Source: Lacticaseibacillus mingshuiensis (lineage in GTDB: Bacteria > Bacillota > Bacilli > Lactobacillales > Lactobacillaceae). Taken from it: a DNA stretch of 64,000 nucleotides. Positions 1-8,307 of this stretch are shown in pieces. Made by a program: the position numbers and the translations under genes. The DNA is taken from positions 1 to 64,000 of the forward strand of contig NZ_BOLS01000011.1 of NCBI RefSeq assembly GCF_016861785.1. Direction: 5' to 3'. Within the stretch, counting starts at the first letter, position 1. The number at the start of each line of letters is the position of its first letter. The notes below the pieces were generated by a model. The model saw only the letters and a list, made by a program, of their open reading frames with translations, ran no database searches and was not told the origin of the DNA.

Positions 1-253
1 TTGATCACGCTGTCGCCGTTGAAATCTGATCGCGCCAAGCCCCACAAGCAAGGCGCCCGCAGTATCCTAATCTAAAATCACGCAAACACACTGGCAATGC
101 TTAAAACGACACCTCGACCGGTGTGTTTGTCGTACATAGGGACCAAAATATTCATTTTCGATTCTGATCTTTTTTCAAAAAAGCGAGAATCGACGAAAAA
201 TCTAAACATGCACAAAAATTCGGCCGAAATTTGGGCACATTGACAAAACTGAA
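1..253. other. Intergenic stretch before valS terminator, no gene identified
   Basis: No convincing coding region is seen. One plus-strand frame is open from the window edge to a TAA at 73-75 and could be the last 24 codons of a gene that begins outside the window, but the tail is too short to identify. At about 158-195 there is a hairpin (TCGATTCT pairing with AGAATCGA, with an inner T6/A6 stem). Its role is unknown. Confidence 0.4.
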
Positions 254-297
254 AAAAAGAGGTGGGACAAAACAAAAGTTTTGTCCCACCTCTTTTT
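254..297 (-). terminator. Intrinsic terminator of valS
   Basis: A perfect inverted repeat with GAGGTGGGACAAAAC arms and a 4-nt loop lies directly after the valS stop. On the minus strand it is followed by a run of T, so it reads as a Rho-independent terminator. The inner arm GGGACAAAAC/GTTTTGTCCC is the same as in the hairpin ending the repeat element at 8243-8278. Confidence 0.85.
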
Positions 298-312
298 ATA
301 GGCAAACAGCCA

Positions 313-2958
313 TTACTTCGCTGCTTCGAGTTCTTCGATTCGAGCTTGAGTCGCCTGCAATTGGGCTGCATAGTCCGCCTGCTTGGCCTTTTGCTCGTCG
401 ATCACCGCAGCCGGTGCCTTGGCCAAAAAGCCTTTGTTGCCAAGCTTCTTTTCAACGCGCTCGATCTCTTGCTGGAACTTCTTCACGTCTTTTTCGAGCT
501 TGGCGATCTCCTCGTCTAGGTCGATCAGTTCCGCCAACGGGACATAGACCGTTGCGCCCAAGATCACGGCACTGGCGGCCAGCGCCGGGGTGTCGATGCC
601 AGCGCCAAACGTCATCGTCTTGCTGTGAACGAACCGGTCGATGAAGTCGCGGTTTTGCTCGAAGATCGGCGCCAGACTTTCATCCTGCAGCTTAACCATG
701 ATGTCGATCGGGCTGGACAGTGGCGCATTCACATCGGCGCGAATGCCACGAACGGCACGAATGAGCTCGATGATCGCCGACATCTGGGTCACCGCTTCGG
801 CATTTTCAAATTCAGGATGCACAACCGGATAGCTCGCCGTGACCAGGGATTCGCCAATGTGTGGCATCGTCAACCAGATCTTCTCGGTAACAAATGGCAT
901 GATCGGCTGAAGCAGACGCAACGTTTGATCCAGCACATAGCGCAGATTGACGCGTTTGGCCGCCTTGGCCCGCTCATCATCGCCGGTCAAGACCGCCTTG
1001 GCCATTTCGATGTACCAATCGGCCAATTCATTCCAGATAAAGTTGTAGAGCGCCCGGTCGGCTTCGCCAAACTCGAATTTATCAAAAAGATCGGTGACCT
1101 GCGCGATGGTGTCATTCAAGCGAGCGAAGAGCCACTGATCAGACAGATCGAATGTGGCAGGATCTGGCTGCTGGTCGGCGGTGGTGTCTTCGAGATTCAT
1201 CAGGACAAAACGGCTCATGTTCCAGATCTTGTTGATGAAGTTCCAGGCCGAATCCATTTGCGTATACGAGAACCGCGTATCCTGGCCCGGCTTGTTGCCT
1301 TGAGTCAGGAACCAGCGCAGCGCATCGGCCCCGTATTTTTCGATGATGTCCATCGGATCGATTCCGTTGCCGAGTGACTTGCTCATCTTCCGGCCCTGTT
1401 CATCGCGCATCAGGCCATGGATCAAGGTGTACTGGAACGGGCGCTCGCCGGTGAATTCGAGGCCTTGGAAGATCATGCGGGCGACCCAAAATGGGATGAT
1501 GTCGTAGCCGGTGACCAGCGTGTTTGTCGGGTAGTAGCGCTTGAAATCCGGCGCGTCGGTATCCGGCCAACCCATGGTCGAAAATGGCCACAGCGCGCTG
1601 GAGAACCAGGTGTCGAGGACGTCATGATCCTGCTCCCAATTTTCCGCGTCTTCAGGGGCTTCCATGCCGACATACAGCTCGCCGCTTTGCTTGTTGTACC
1701 AAGCAGGAATGCGGTGGCCCCACCACAGCTGACGAGAAATGACCCAGTCGTGAATGTTTTCCATCCAGTTGAGGAACGTGTGCTCGAAGCGATCCGGCAC
1801 AAAGGTCACTTTGTTGTCGCTTTGCTGGTTCTTGATCGAGGCTTCGGCCAGTGGCTTCATCTTCACGAACCATTGGGTGGACAGCCGTGCTTCGACCTGA
1901 ACCCCTGTCCGCTCGGAATGCCCAACGGAATGGACGATTGGATCGATCTTGATCAGATCACCGCTGGCCTGCAGATCTTTGACCAAGGCTTTGCGGCAGT
2001 CAAAACGATCCATCCCCTCATATTTGCCGGCATTTTCATTCATCGTCCCGTCGTCGTTCATGCAGTTGATGCGCGGCAGGTCATGGCGCAGGCCAACTTG
2101 GAAATCGTTGGGGTCATGGGCCGGCGTGATCTTAACGGCACCAGTTCCGAACTCCGGATCCGCGTGCTCATCGGCGATGATCGGAATCTTGCGGCCGACG
2201 CCAGGCACAATGACCTCTTTGCCGATCACATCTTGATACCGAGCATCATGGGCGTTCACGGCAACGGCGGTGTCGCCGAACATGGTCTCCGGGCGGGTCG
2301 TTGCGATCTCGATACCGCCTGGGGTGCCATCTGCGTATTTGTAGATCAAATGGTAAAATGCGCCCTGATCATCTTGGTGAATGACCTCGATGTCGGAAAG
2401 CGCTGTGCGTGCCTGCGGATCCCAGTTGACGATGTACTCACCGCGGTAGATCAGGCCCTTGTTGTAAAGATCGACAAAGACTTTCCGCACCGCCTTGGAG
2501 AGGCCGTCATCGAGGGTGAAACGCTCGCGGGAATAATCCAGCGAGAGCCCCATTTTTGCCCATTGCGCATGGATGATCGCCGCATATTCATCCTTCCAGT
2601 CCCAAACTTGCTGGATGAATTTATCGCGGCCGAGATCATAGCGACTGATGCCCTGCTCGCGGAGCTTGGCTTCGACCTTCGCCTGCGTCGCGATGCCGGC
2701 GTGATCCATCCCCGGCAGATACAGTGTGTCATAGCCCTGCATCCGTTTTTGGCGAATGATCATGTCCTGCAGCGTCGTATCCCAGGCATGGCCCATGTGG
2801 AGCTTGCCGGTCACGTTCGGCGGCGGAATGACGATGGAATAAGGTTTCGCCTTTTTATCGCCGCTTGGTTTGAAAACGCCTTGATCAAGCCACTTTTGAT
2901 AGCGGCCCGCTTCGACTTCCTGAGGGTCGAATTTCGGCGCAAGTTCTTCTTTACTCAT
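313..2958 (-). CDS. valS: Valyl-tRNA synthetase
   Basis: Class I aminoacyl-tRNA synthetase that charges tRNA-Val in the cytoplasm. The protein has about 881 residues, the usual length. The HMGH signature lies near residue 55, KMSKS follows near residue 525, and the C-terminus is the family's lysine- and glutamate-rich coiled-coil arm. A longer frame opens at 2985, but ATG 2958 is preferred because AGGAGG sits about 6 nt upstream and because valS proteins begin with this MSKEEL-type N-terminus. The gene is preceded by a T-box leader with a GUC specifier and followed by a strong terminator, so it is probably transcribed alone and induced by uncharged tRNA-Val. Confidence 0.97.
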   Translation of the reverse strand: MSKEELAPKFDPQEVEAGRYQKWLDQGVFKPSGDKKAKPYSIVIPPPNVTGKLHMGHAWDTTLQDMIIRQKRMQGYDTLYLPGMDHAGIATQAKVEAKLREQGISRYDLGRDKFIQQVWDWKDEYAAIIHAQWAKMGLSLDYSRERFTLDDGLSKAVRKVFVDLYNKGLIYRGEYIVNWDPQARTALSDIEVIHQDDQGAFYHLIYKYADGTPGGIEIATTRPETMFGDTAVAVNAHDARYQDVIGKEVIVPGVGRKIPIIADEHADPEFGTGAVKITPAHDPNDFQVGLRHDLPRINCMNDDGTMNENAGKYEGMDRFDCRKALVKDLQASGDLIKIDPIVHSVGHSERTGVQVEARLSTQWFVKMKPLAEASIKNQQSDNKVTFVPDRFEHTFLNWMENIHDWVISRQLWWGHRIPAWYNKQSGELYVGMEAPEDAENWEQDHDVLDTWFSSALWPFSTMGWPDTDAPDFKRYYPTNTLVTGYDIIPFWVARMIFQGLEFTGERPFQYTLIHGLMRDEQGRKMSKSLGNGIDPMDIIEKYGADALRWFLTQGNKPGQDTRFSYTQMDSAWNFINKIWNMSRFVLMNLEDTTADQQPDPATFDLSDQWLFARLNDTIAQVTDLFDKFEFGEADRALYNFIWNELADWYIEMAKAVLTGDDERAKAAKRVNLRYVLDQTLRLLQPIMPFVTEKIWLTMPHIGESLVTASYPVVHPEFENAEAVTQMSAIIELIRAVRGIRADVNAPLSSPIDIMVKLQDESLAPIFEQNRDFIDRFVHSKTMTFGAGIDTPALAASAVILGATVYVPLAELIDLDEEIAKLEKDVKKFQQEIERVEKKLGNKGFLAKAPAAVIDEQKAKQADYAAQLQATQARIEELEAAK

Positions 2959-2984
2959 ATTTTTCCTCCTGCGTGTGTCTGACA

Positions 2985-3215
2985 AACAAAAAAGCCCGTC
3001 CTAAAAAATAGGACGAGCATGCTCGCGGTACCACCTAACTTGAAGGTGCCACAAACGGCGCCTTCCACTCAAGCCTTCTAACGGGTGGCCCCGGCCGCTT
3101 CTACTGACTTCAAAGCGGCTGCTCGCAAGCTACAACGATCGGTTTTTTCAAGGCTTGCACCATCCGCCTTGTCGCTGAAAAAAAACTCGACCGCCCTCTT
3201 GTTCATCGCGTTACC
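2985..3215 (-). promoter_or_regulatory. T-box leader of valS (valine specifier)
   Basis: The minus strand carries the T-box core AGGTGGTACCGCG at 3024-3036, followed by a terminator hairpin GTCCTA/TAGGAC with T6 at about 2988-3020. Upstream are stem I-like elements: a GATGGTGCAAGCC apical motif and a GAAGTCAGTAG segment whose GTC is the likely specifier codon, matching tRNA-Val. In this family uncharged tRNA pairs with the specifier and with the T-box bulge and favours the antiterminator. I read the specifier by eye; a covariance-model fold would confirm it. Confidence 0.9.
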
Positions 3216-3218
3216 GTC

Positions 3219-3247
3219 ATTATAGGTGGGCAGCGCCAGCGCGTCAA
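3219..3247 (-). promoter_or_regulatory. valS promoter
   Basis: On the minus strand TTGACG (3242-3247) is followed by a 17-nt spacer and a perfect TATAAT (3219-3224). The -35 hexamer contains the TGA stop codon of the upstream efflux gene (3244-3246), so the promoter starts inside that gene's end. Confidence 0.85.
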
Positions 3248-4641
3248 CGGGTCGCAGAAGTTTCCTTCTGCGAAAGATGGTTTGCCGCCACAGCTGCCAG
3301 CAACGCAATAAGGGCCAAGCCCGCCAGTAGCGCAAAGCCCAAGCCGCTGCCCAAGCGTGTGGCCGCGCGCACGGAGCGCCCTGTCCCCACCGCGGCAATG
3401 ACCGCCGCCAGCATGCCAGTCGAGAGCGAGCCAGAGTATTGTTGCATCATGTTGAACAGCGAGTTTTGATCTGCCTTGTTGGCCACCGGCACCAACTGAC
3501 TTGCCTCGGACATCGTGTTGCCAAAGCCGCTATTGAACCCGATGCGCAACACAATGAAGAGCAAGGTGATCAGGGCCAGCGTCAACTGACCGGTGAGCAG
3601 CGAAAACAACCCCGTGCCAAGCAAGACCAAGGCGCCACTGAACAAGATGAGCCGGCGCAACCCATGCTGGTCGTAAAGACGCCCGGCAAAAGGCGCAACG
3701 ATGGCCCCGATCATGGCCCCTGGAAACAGAATCAGGCCAGCCACCAACGCATTTTCCCCAAGGACGTCTTCAATAAATAGAGGAATCAGAAACGAAGCGC
3801 CAATATTGATGAATTGCAGGAGAAAATACGTCACCAGGCGCAGGCTCAGCACCCGATCGCGCAAAATATGCCAATCAAGGAGCTGCGTGCCGCCGCGCCG
3901 AATATGAATCACCTGAGCGCCGAGCAACACCACGGCCACCGCCAGCCACAGCCAAAATGACCTGCTGGTAAACCCGGTCTGACCCGCTGCGTTGAACGCC
4001 CAGACCAAGACGGCGAAAAAGAGTGAGAGCAAGGATAGCCCCAGCACATCAAACTTGCCGGCGGTGCGACTGGCCTTGGTCCGAATCGTCGCCTCACCTA
4101 GCACTCCGACCAGGATGATGAGTGGCACGATCACCCAAAAGATCCAGCGCCAGCTCAAGGCGTTGGTGAACAGCCCGCCATATGTGGGGCCGAGCGCCGG
4201 CGCAAGAGAGATCATCATCTCCGCCAAGCCCGTATAGGTCCCGAGTTGCCGCTTTGGGACGCGCGTGAAAATTATTTCGAACAACAGCGGGGTCGACAGC
4301 CCGGTAGCCAGCGCCTGCAAGAGCCGCCCTGTCATCAGCAGGGCAAAATCTGGCGCCGTGGCACACATGACCGCGCCAGCCAGGCTAAATAGAAAGGCCG
4401 CGCGGAAGATCTGACGGCCATCAAAGCGTTTGAGCAGGTAGGCGCTGGCCCCCATGACAATGGTGACCAGGAGCAGATAACCAGTGGTCACCCATTGCAC
4501 GGTGGTCAACGACACATGAAGATCCGCCATCAAGGTCGGAAACGTGACGTTCATCGAGGTCTCGATCAAAATGCCAAGAAAAGAAAGTAAAGCCGTCGCC
4601 AAGATCGCCAATTGGGTCCGGCGTGTTAATCGTTCAGTCAA
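3244..4641 (-). CDS. DHA2-family multidrug efflux transporter (MFS)
   Basis: A 465-residue hydrophobic protein of the major facilitator superfamily, DHA2 (drug:H+ antiporter, EmrB/LmrB-like) group. The N-terminal half shows the family pattern ETSMNVTFPTLMADL, then QWVTTGYLL, and a GRLLQALATG segment in helix 4, followed by LGPTYGGLF in helix 5. It should export lipophilic compounds at the membrane; the substrate cannot be told. The start is a TTG at 4641 with AGAGGA upstream. It lies downstream of the rex terminator and is probably its own unit. Its stop codon overlaps the valS promoter. Confidence 0.85.
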   Translation of the reverse strand: MTERLTRRTQLAILATALLSFLGILIETSMNVTFPTLMADLHVSLTTVQWVTTGYLLLVTIVMGASAYLLKRFDGRQIFRAAFLFSLAGAVMCATAPDFALLMTGRLLQALATGLSTPLLFEIIFTRVPKRQLGTYTGLAEMMISLAPALGPTYGGLFTNALSWRWIFWVIVPLIILVGVLGEATIRTKASRTAGKFDVLGLSLLSLFFAVLVWAFNAAGQTGFTSRSFWLWLAVAVVLLGAQVIHIRRGGTQLLDWHILRDRVLSLRLVTYFLLQFINIGASFLIPLFIEDVLGENALVAGLILFPGAMIGAIVAPFAGRLYDQHGLRRLILFSGALVLLGTGLFSLLTGQLTLALITLLFIVLRIGFNSGFGNTMSEASQLVPVANKADQNSLFNMMQQYSGSLSTGMLAAVIAAVGTGRSVRAATRLGSGLGFALLAGLALIALLAAVAANHLSQKETSATR

Positions 4642-4674
4642 ACTAGAATCCTCTTTTCACGGCGACCCGCGGCC

Positions 4675-4740
4675 ATGCAAAAACGCATCCGCCAGCCCGC
4701 CTGTAATTTTTCGTTACAGCCGGCGCTAACACGGATGCGC
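4675..4740 (-). terminator. Terminator downstream of rex
   Basis: A long hairpin (CGCATCCG pairing with CGGATGCG, plus CTGTAA pairing with TTACAG near the loop) is followed on the minus strand by TTTTT. It lies 65 nt after the rex stop and before the efflux gene, so it probably ends the rex transcript. Partial readthrough into the efflux gene is possible. Confidence 0.7.
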
Positions 4741-4804
4741 ACCCAGACACTTTCACTTGTCGCTTAGTTTAACACGTTTTTCCCCATCGCGCCATGGCTT
4801 CCGG

Positions 4805-5446
4805 TTAGTCGGCAAGCTGCTGATGATGGGCCGTGAACAGTAAACTTTGCAATTCAGACGTCAGATCGATGTAGCGAATCGTCGTCGTCGGCAGGCAAAC
4901 AACCGGCTGTGGCGCAAACGTCAAGATCGCGTCGATGCCGATGCCCTCCAGCGCCGGAATCACCTGCGGCTGCGCGCTTGACGGCACCGCGATGATCGCC
5001 GTTTTGATATCTGGCGTGACCCGCATCGCAAGCTCGCGAAAATCATACACCGGCACCCCACCGATCTCGGTGCCGATCTTCGCCGGATCGATATCAAATG
5101 CCATCGTGATATTCAGATCCGGGTTGCGGCGAAAATTGTTCTCAATTAGCGCCGCGCCTAATCCCCCGCAGCCAACCAGCAAAATATTTTCAGCGTCCTG
5201 CACCTCAAGCAGTTTGCCAAATTCGTCGACCAGCGTATCCACACTGTACCCATACCCACTTTTTCCAAGCTCCCCAAAACTGGAAAAGTCGCGACGAATC
5301 GTTGCCGATGGGATATGAATGATCTCGCTCAACCGCTCTGAGCGAATGCGCTTGACCCCTTGCTGCTGCAATTGCTGGACCGCGCGATAGTAAAGTGGAA
5401 TACGCCGCACCGTTGCCTTTGACACCCGCGCTCTCGCGTTCAGCAT
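4805..5446 (-). CDS. rex: Redox-sensing transcriptional repressor Rex
   Basis: A 213-residue DNA-binding repressor that senses the NADH/NAD+ ratio. The N-terminal winged-helix part (about residues 1-80) carries RIPLYYRAVQQL and SATIRRDFSSFGELGKSG. It is followed by a Rossmann fold with GCGGLGAAL near residue 90 and a C-terminal swapped helix. The open frame reaches 5506, but ATG 5446 has GGAGGTGG 5 nt upstream and gives the standard Rex N-terminus. The leader contains a dyad close to the Rex operator, so autoregulation is likely. Rex typically controls fermentation and respiration genes in Firmicutes. Confidence 0.95.
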   Translation of the reverse strand: MLNARARVSKATVRRIPLYYRAVQQLQQQGVKRIRSERLSEIIHIPSATIRRDFSSFGELGKSGYGYSVDTLVDEFGKLLEVQDAENILLVGCGGLGAALIENNFRRNPDLNITMAFDIDPAKIGTEIGGVPVYDFRELAMRVTPDIKTAIIAVPSSAQPQVIPALEGIGIDAILTFAPQPVVCLPTTTIRYIDLTSELQSLLFTAHHQQLAD

Positions 5447-5472
5447 CGACGCCACCTCCGTCCCAAAAATGT

Positions 5473-5490
5473 TTGTTAATCCATTCACAT
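5473..5490. promoter_or_regulatory. Candidate Rex operator upstream of rex
   Basis: The dyad TGTTAA-TCCA-TTCACA (5474-5489) matches the Rex consensus TTGTGAA-N4-TTCACAA at all but one inner position per arm pair. It sits about 30 nt upstream of the rex start, where a repressor could block its own transcription. The same dyad form is also compatible with a Crp-type TGTGA-N6-TCACA box. Confidence 0.6.
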
Positions 5491-5575
5491 AGTAGCGTAT
5501 CACCATGACGGAAATGGCGCAAGCATTAAGTGTTAGCGATTACATCGAAGCCGTTTTGTGGCCCCTGCAAAATGC

Positions 5576-5612
5576 AAAAAACTCGCCTCACCGTCATTTG
5601 GTGAAGCGAGTG
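5576..5612 (-). terminator. Terminator of the ezrA-iscS-thiI region
   Basis: On the minus strand ACTCGCTTCACC pairs with GGTGAGGCGAGT across a 7-nt loop, followed by TTTTTT. It lies just after the thiI stop. Confidence 0.9.
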
Positions 5613-5620
5613 TCTGAGGA

Positions 5621-6838
5621 CTACAGCAATTCCGAAATAATGTCCTGTTGCTGATCCATGAACTGATCGGACCCCTTGATGACGGTCGTTTTGACGCCAT
5701 CAAGGGCGCGCTGCATCAGCCCATCGATGTCGAGCTTACTTTCAAAGTAGCGCGCGCGATCAAGATTCGGCTTCGTCTTCGGTGCCGGCGGAGCAAAAAT
5801 TGTGCAGCAATCCTCAAATGGCATGATCGACAAGTCATACGTGTCGAGATCCTGGGCCACTTTGATGATCTCATTTTTGTCCATCGTCGCGACTGGCCGA
5901 ATGATTGGGAACGTGGTGACATCATTGATGGCCACCATGCTCTCCAGTGTCTGGCTAGCCACTTGGCCGACTGATTCGCCGTTGAAGATCGCCAGTGCCC
6001 CCACTTTTTTCGCCAAGGCCTCTGCCAGGCGCAACATCAACCGGCGTTGCACCGTCATCAGATACCCTTCCGGCACGTTTGCCTTGATGGTCTCTTGAAT
6101 TTCTGTGAACGGGACCTGCATGAAGCGGATATTGCCGGCATATGGTGCGAGCTTGGCGGTCAGTTGCTTGGCCTTGTTCAACGCACTGTCGCTGGTGTAT
6201 GGCGGCGAGAAAAAGTGGACCATTTCCAGATCGACGCCGCGCTTCAGGGCATAATACCCAGCGACAGGGGAATCGATGCCGCCTGACAACATCAGCACCG
6301 CTTTGCCCGCCGTGCCGACAGGTAACCCACCGGCACCGAGAATCTTGCGTGTCGACAGATAGATCGCCTCTTTGCGCACCTCGACGCGCAAGATCAGATC
6401 CGGATCCTTCATCTTCACGACCAGATCCGGCCGCGCCTCAACGAAAAAGTCACCCATGTTCAGATTCATCGCGTTGGTGTCCAGTTCAAAACTGTGATCC
6501 GACCGACGGGTATTGACCTTATAGCTACTACCGAGCGGCGCCGTTTCATTCATCAGTTGCAAGGCCGCTTCGTGGACCTTCGCCATGTCTTTTTCAACGG
6601 CAACACTTGGCGAATAGGACTGAATGCCAAACACGCGGGACAGCCGATCCATGACGGCATCGGAATCCTCCCCGTTCAGCTCAATGTGCAAACGGTCGCG
6701 TTTCGGCCGAATCGTCAGCGCCGGAAACTCATGCAGCGCCTTAGTCACATTGCCATTCAGGCGGCCGATGAACGCTTGGCGATTTTTCCCCTTGGTGGAC
6801 AGCTCGCCGTAGCGGACCATGATCTCAGAATATTGCAA
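5621..6838 (-). CDS. thiI: tRNA 4-thiouridine synthase ThiI
   Basis: ATP-dependent tRNA sulfurtransferase that makes 4-thiouridine at position 8 of tRNA and may also supply sulfur for thiamine. The 405-residue protein has the N-terminal THUMP region and a PP-loop [12 protein letters not shown] near residue 185. A Cys pair lies in the [10 protein letters not shown] segment. It lacks the C-terminal rhodanese domain of the E. coli enzyme, as is normal in Firmicutes, so sulfur should come directly from the desulfurase encoded 13 nt upstream. The start is TTG 6838 with AAAGGAAG upstream; this gives the conserved [15 protein letters not shown]-terminus. Confidence 0.96.
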   Translation of the reverse strand: MQYSEIMVRYGELSTKGKNRQAFIGRLNGNVTKALHEFPALTIRPKRDRLHIELNGEDSDAVMDRLSRVFGIQSYSPSVAVEKDMAKVHEAALQLMNETAPLGSSYKVNTRRSDHSFELDTNAMNLNMGDFFVEARPDLVVKMKDPDLILRVEVRKEAIYLSTRKILGAGGLPVGTAGKAVLMLSGGIDSPVAGYYALKRGVDLEMVHFFSPPYTSDSALNKAKQLTAKLAPYAGNIRFMQVPFTEIQETIKANVPEGYLMTVQRRLMLRLAEALAKKVGALAIFNGESVGQVASQTLESMVAINDVTTFPIIRPVATMDKNEIIKVAQDLDTYDLSIMPFEDCCTIFAPPAPKTKPNLDRARYFESKLDIDGLMQRALDGVKTTVIKGSDQFMDQQQDIISELL

Positions 6839-6851
6839 ACAAATCTTCCTT

Positions 6852-8015
6852 TCAGTTGTGGGCGGGTTGTGGCATCAATGGCGCAAACTTCGCATAGAGC
6901 TGGTCAAACGCGGCATTGAACGCATCGGCCTCGGCGAGGGTGTTGTATTCGTCCAAGCTGACGCGAATCGCGCTGGTGGCGACGTTCGATTGAATATGCA
7001 TTGCCTGAAGGGTGCTGCTTTCGGTGCCTTTTTTCGAGCTGCAGGCACTGGTGGTGGAAATATAGATCTCGTGCTGTTCAAAGGCATGGACGATCGTCTC
7101 GCCGCGAACGCCCTTGATGGCAAAACAGAGAATGTGCGGCGCAAAATCCGGCGTCTCTTGACTGAAGATGACCACATTATCGAACTGGCGCACATGGTCA
7201 TAAATACGCTGCTTGATCGCGCGCTGCTTGGCGACTTTTTGGTCCTCGTCGGTCAAAAGCAGGCGCAGGGCCTTGGCCATCGCAGCGATTGCCGGCGTAT
7301 TTTCGGTGCCGGAGCGCAGGTTACTTTCCTGCCCGCCCCCTGTCAGCAATGGCGCAATGTGCCGCGTTTTTTTCGCATAAATAAAGCCCGTTCCCCGCGG
7401 CGCATGGAACTTGTGTCCGGAAAAGGTGATGAAGTCGATGCGCGGATCGCGCAACGCCGGCATCAGCCCCTTGCCGATCGCCTGGACCGCGTCAACGTGA
7501 AAATGAATCGCCGGAAAATCGTCCAGCACCCGGGCGCAGGCCTGAATCGGTTGCTCGGCGCCGATCTCGTTGTTCACCGCCATGATCGACACCAGAATCG
7601 TGTCCTCCCGTATCGCCGCCCACAAGTCCTCGGGATCGATAAAGCCGCGGTGATCGACAGGCAGGTACGTGACCTCAAAGCCGAGACTTTCCAGCTGCTT
7701 CATCGTGTTGATGACAGCCGGATGCTCGACGCTGGTGGTGATCAAATGGCGGCCAAAGGGGCGTTTCTCGATTGCCGTACCCTTGAGCACCCAGTTGTCG
7801 CCTTCCGTGCCGCCGCTGGTGAAAAAGATCTCCTCCGGCTCAGCCCGAATCAAGCCGGCGATCTGTTTGCGCGCGCTTTGCAGCATCTCATCGGCCTTGG
7901 TCCCGACGGCATGCAGGCTGCTGGGATTGCCGAAGAAATACTCGCTGACTTTGCGGTAAGTGTCGAGCACTGCCGGCAACGCCTTGGTCGTCGCAGAATT
8001 GTCAAAATAGATCAT
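6852..8015 (-). CDS. iscS: Cysteine desulfurase (IscS/NifS type, ThiI partner)
   Basis: A PLP enzyme of 387 residues that removes sulfur from cysteine as a protein persulfide. The N-terminus [10 protein letters not shown] is typical. The PLP lysine lies in [13 protein letters not shown], and the active-site cysteine is in [12 protein letters not shown] near residue 325. It is encoded 13 nt before thiI, and in Firmicutes such dedicated desulfurases feed tRNA thiolation; a second desulfurase, SufS, is in the suf operon at 35.1 kb. RBS AAGAAGGAA precedes ATG 8015. Confidence 0.95.
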   Translation of the reverse strand: MIYFDNSATTKALPAVLDTYRKVSEYFFGNPSSLHAVGTKADEMLQSARKQIAGLIRAEPEEIFFTSGGTEGDNWVLKGTAIEKRPFGRHLITTSVEHPAVINTMKQLESLGFEVTYLPVDHRGFIDPEDLWAAIREDTILVSIMAVNNEIGAEQPIQACARVLDDFPAIHFHVDAVQAIGKGLMPALRDPRIDFITFSGHKFHAPRGTGFIYAKKTRHIAPLLTGGGQESNLRSGTENTPAIAAMAKALRLLLTDEDQKVAKQRAIKQRIYDHVRQFDNVVIFSQETPDFAPHILCFAIKGVRGETIVHAFEQHEIYISTTSACSSKKGTESSTLQAMHIQSNVATSAIRVSLDEYNTLAEADAFNAAFDQLYAKFAPLMPQPAHN

Positions 8016-8091
8016 CGTTGTTCCTTCTTTTAAGTAAGTTGTGGCAAGTATAGCAAAAGCACGCTCTATTGTACATTTTTTCTAGGCACGA

Positions 8092-8280
8092 AAAAAGGAA
8101 GTGGGCCAAATGTCGCTTTTGGGTCCGACAGGTAAGTGTTCCAAGCGCCAGGTCCGAACTTGGGACCAGGCGCTTGGATCCTTAGCTGCTCGGACCCGGA
8201 CATTTGGCCCACGACACTGCCATCACATTGGTGCACTATACAGGAACTGGGACAAAACAAAAGTTTTGTCCCAGTTCCGC
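8092..8280. repeat. Family 2 structured intergenic repeat, copy 1
   Basis: About 185 bp, nearly identical in layout to 25142-25335. It contains nested perfect stems. The outer stem is GTGGGCCAAATGTC (8101-8114) with GACATTTGGCCCAC (8199-8212). Inside it GGGTCCGA (8121-8128) pairs with TCGGACCC (8190-8197), and then TCCAAGCGCC (8140-8149) with GGCGCTTGGA (8169-8178). At the centre GGTCC pairs with GGACC. A separate 16-bp perfect hairpin follows at 8243-8278. In this copy the final hairpin has no T run on either strand. The element lies between ezrA and iscS, both on the minus strand. No transposase or coding potential is evident. Confidence 0.85.
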
Positions 8281-8307
8281 GTTGTCTCATCTGTCCCGCC
8301 GCCGTCC

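Noticed and set aside
1-75. Open plus-strand frame from the window edge to TAA at 73-75
   Set aside because: Only 24 codons are visible, with no recognisable motif. It may be a gene end, but it cannot be supported.
625-1377. Long plus-strand ORF antisense to valS (also 1417-2982)
   Set aside because: These are shadows of valS in GC-rich DNA. They lack ribosome sites and family motifs.
4675-4740. Hairpin upstream of the first MFS gene as a drug-responsive attenuator
   Set aside because: It sits 65 nt after rex with a T run on the minus strand, so the simpler reading is the rex terminator. No leader peptide or alternative fold is visible.
8092-8280. Family 2 element considered as a MITE or insertion sequence
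   Set aside because: No transposase and no clear target-site duplication could be found by eye; the inverted ends are internal stems of a nested fold. A non-autonomous mobile origin is not excluded.
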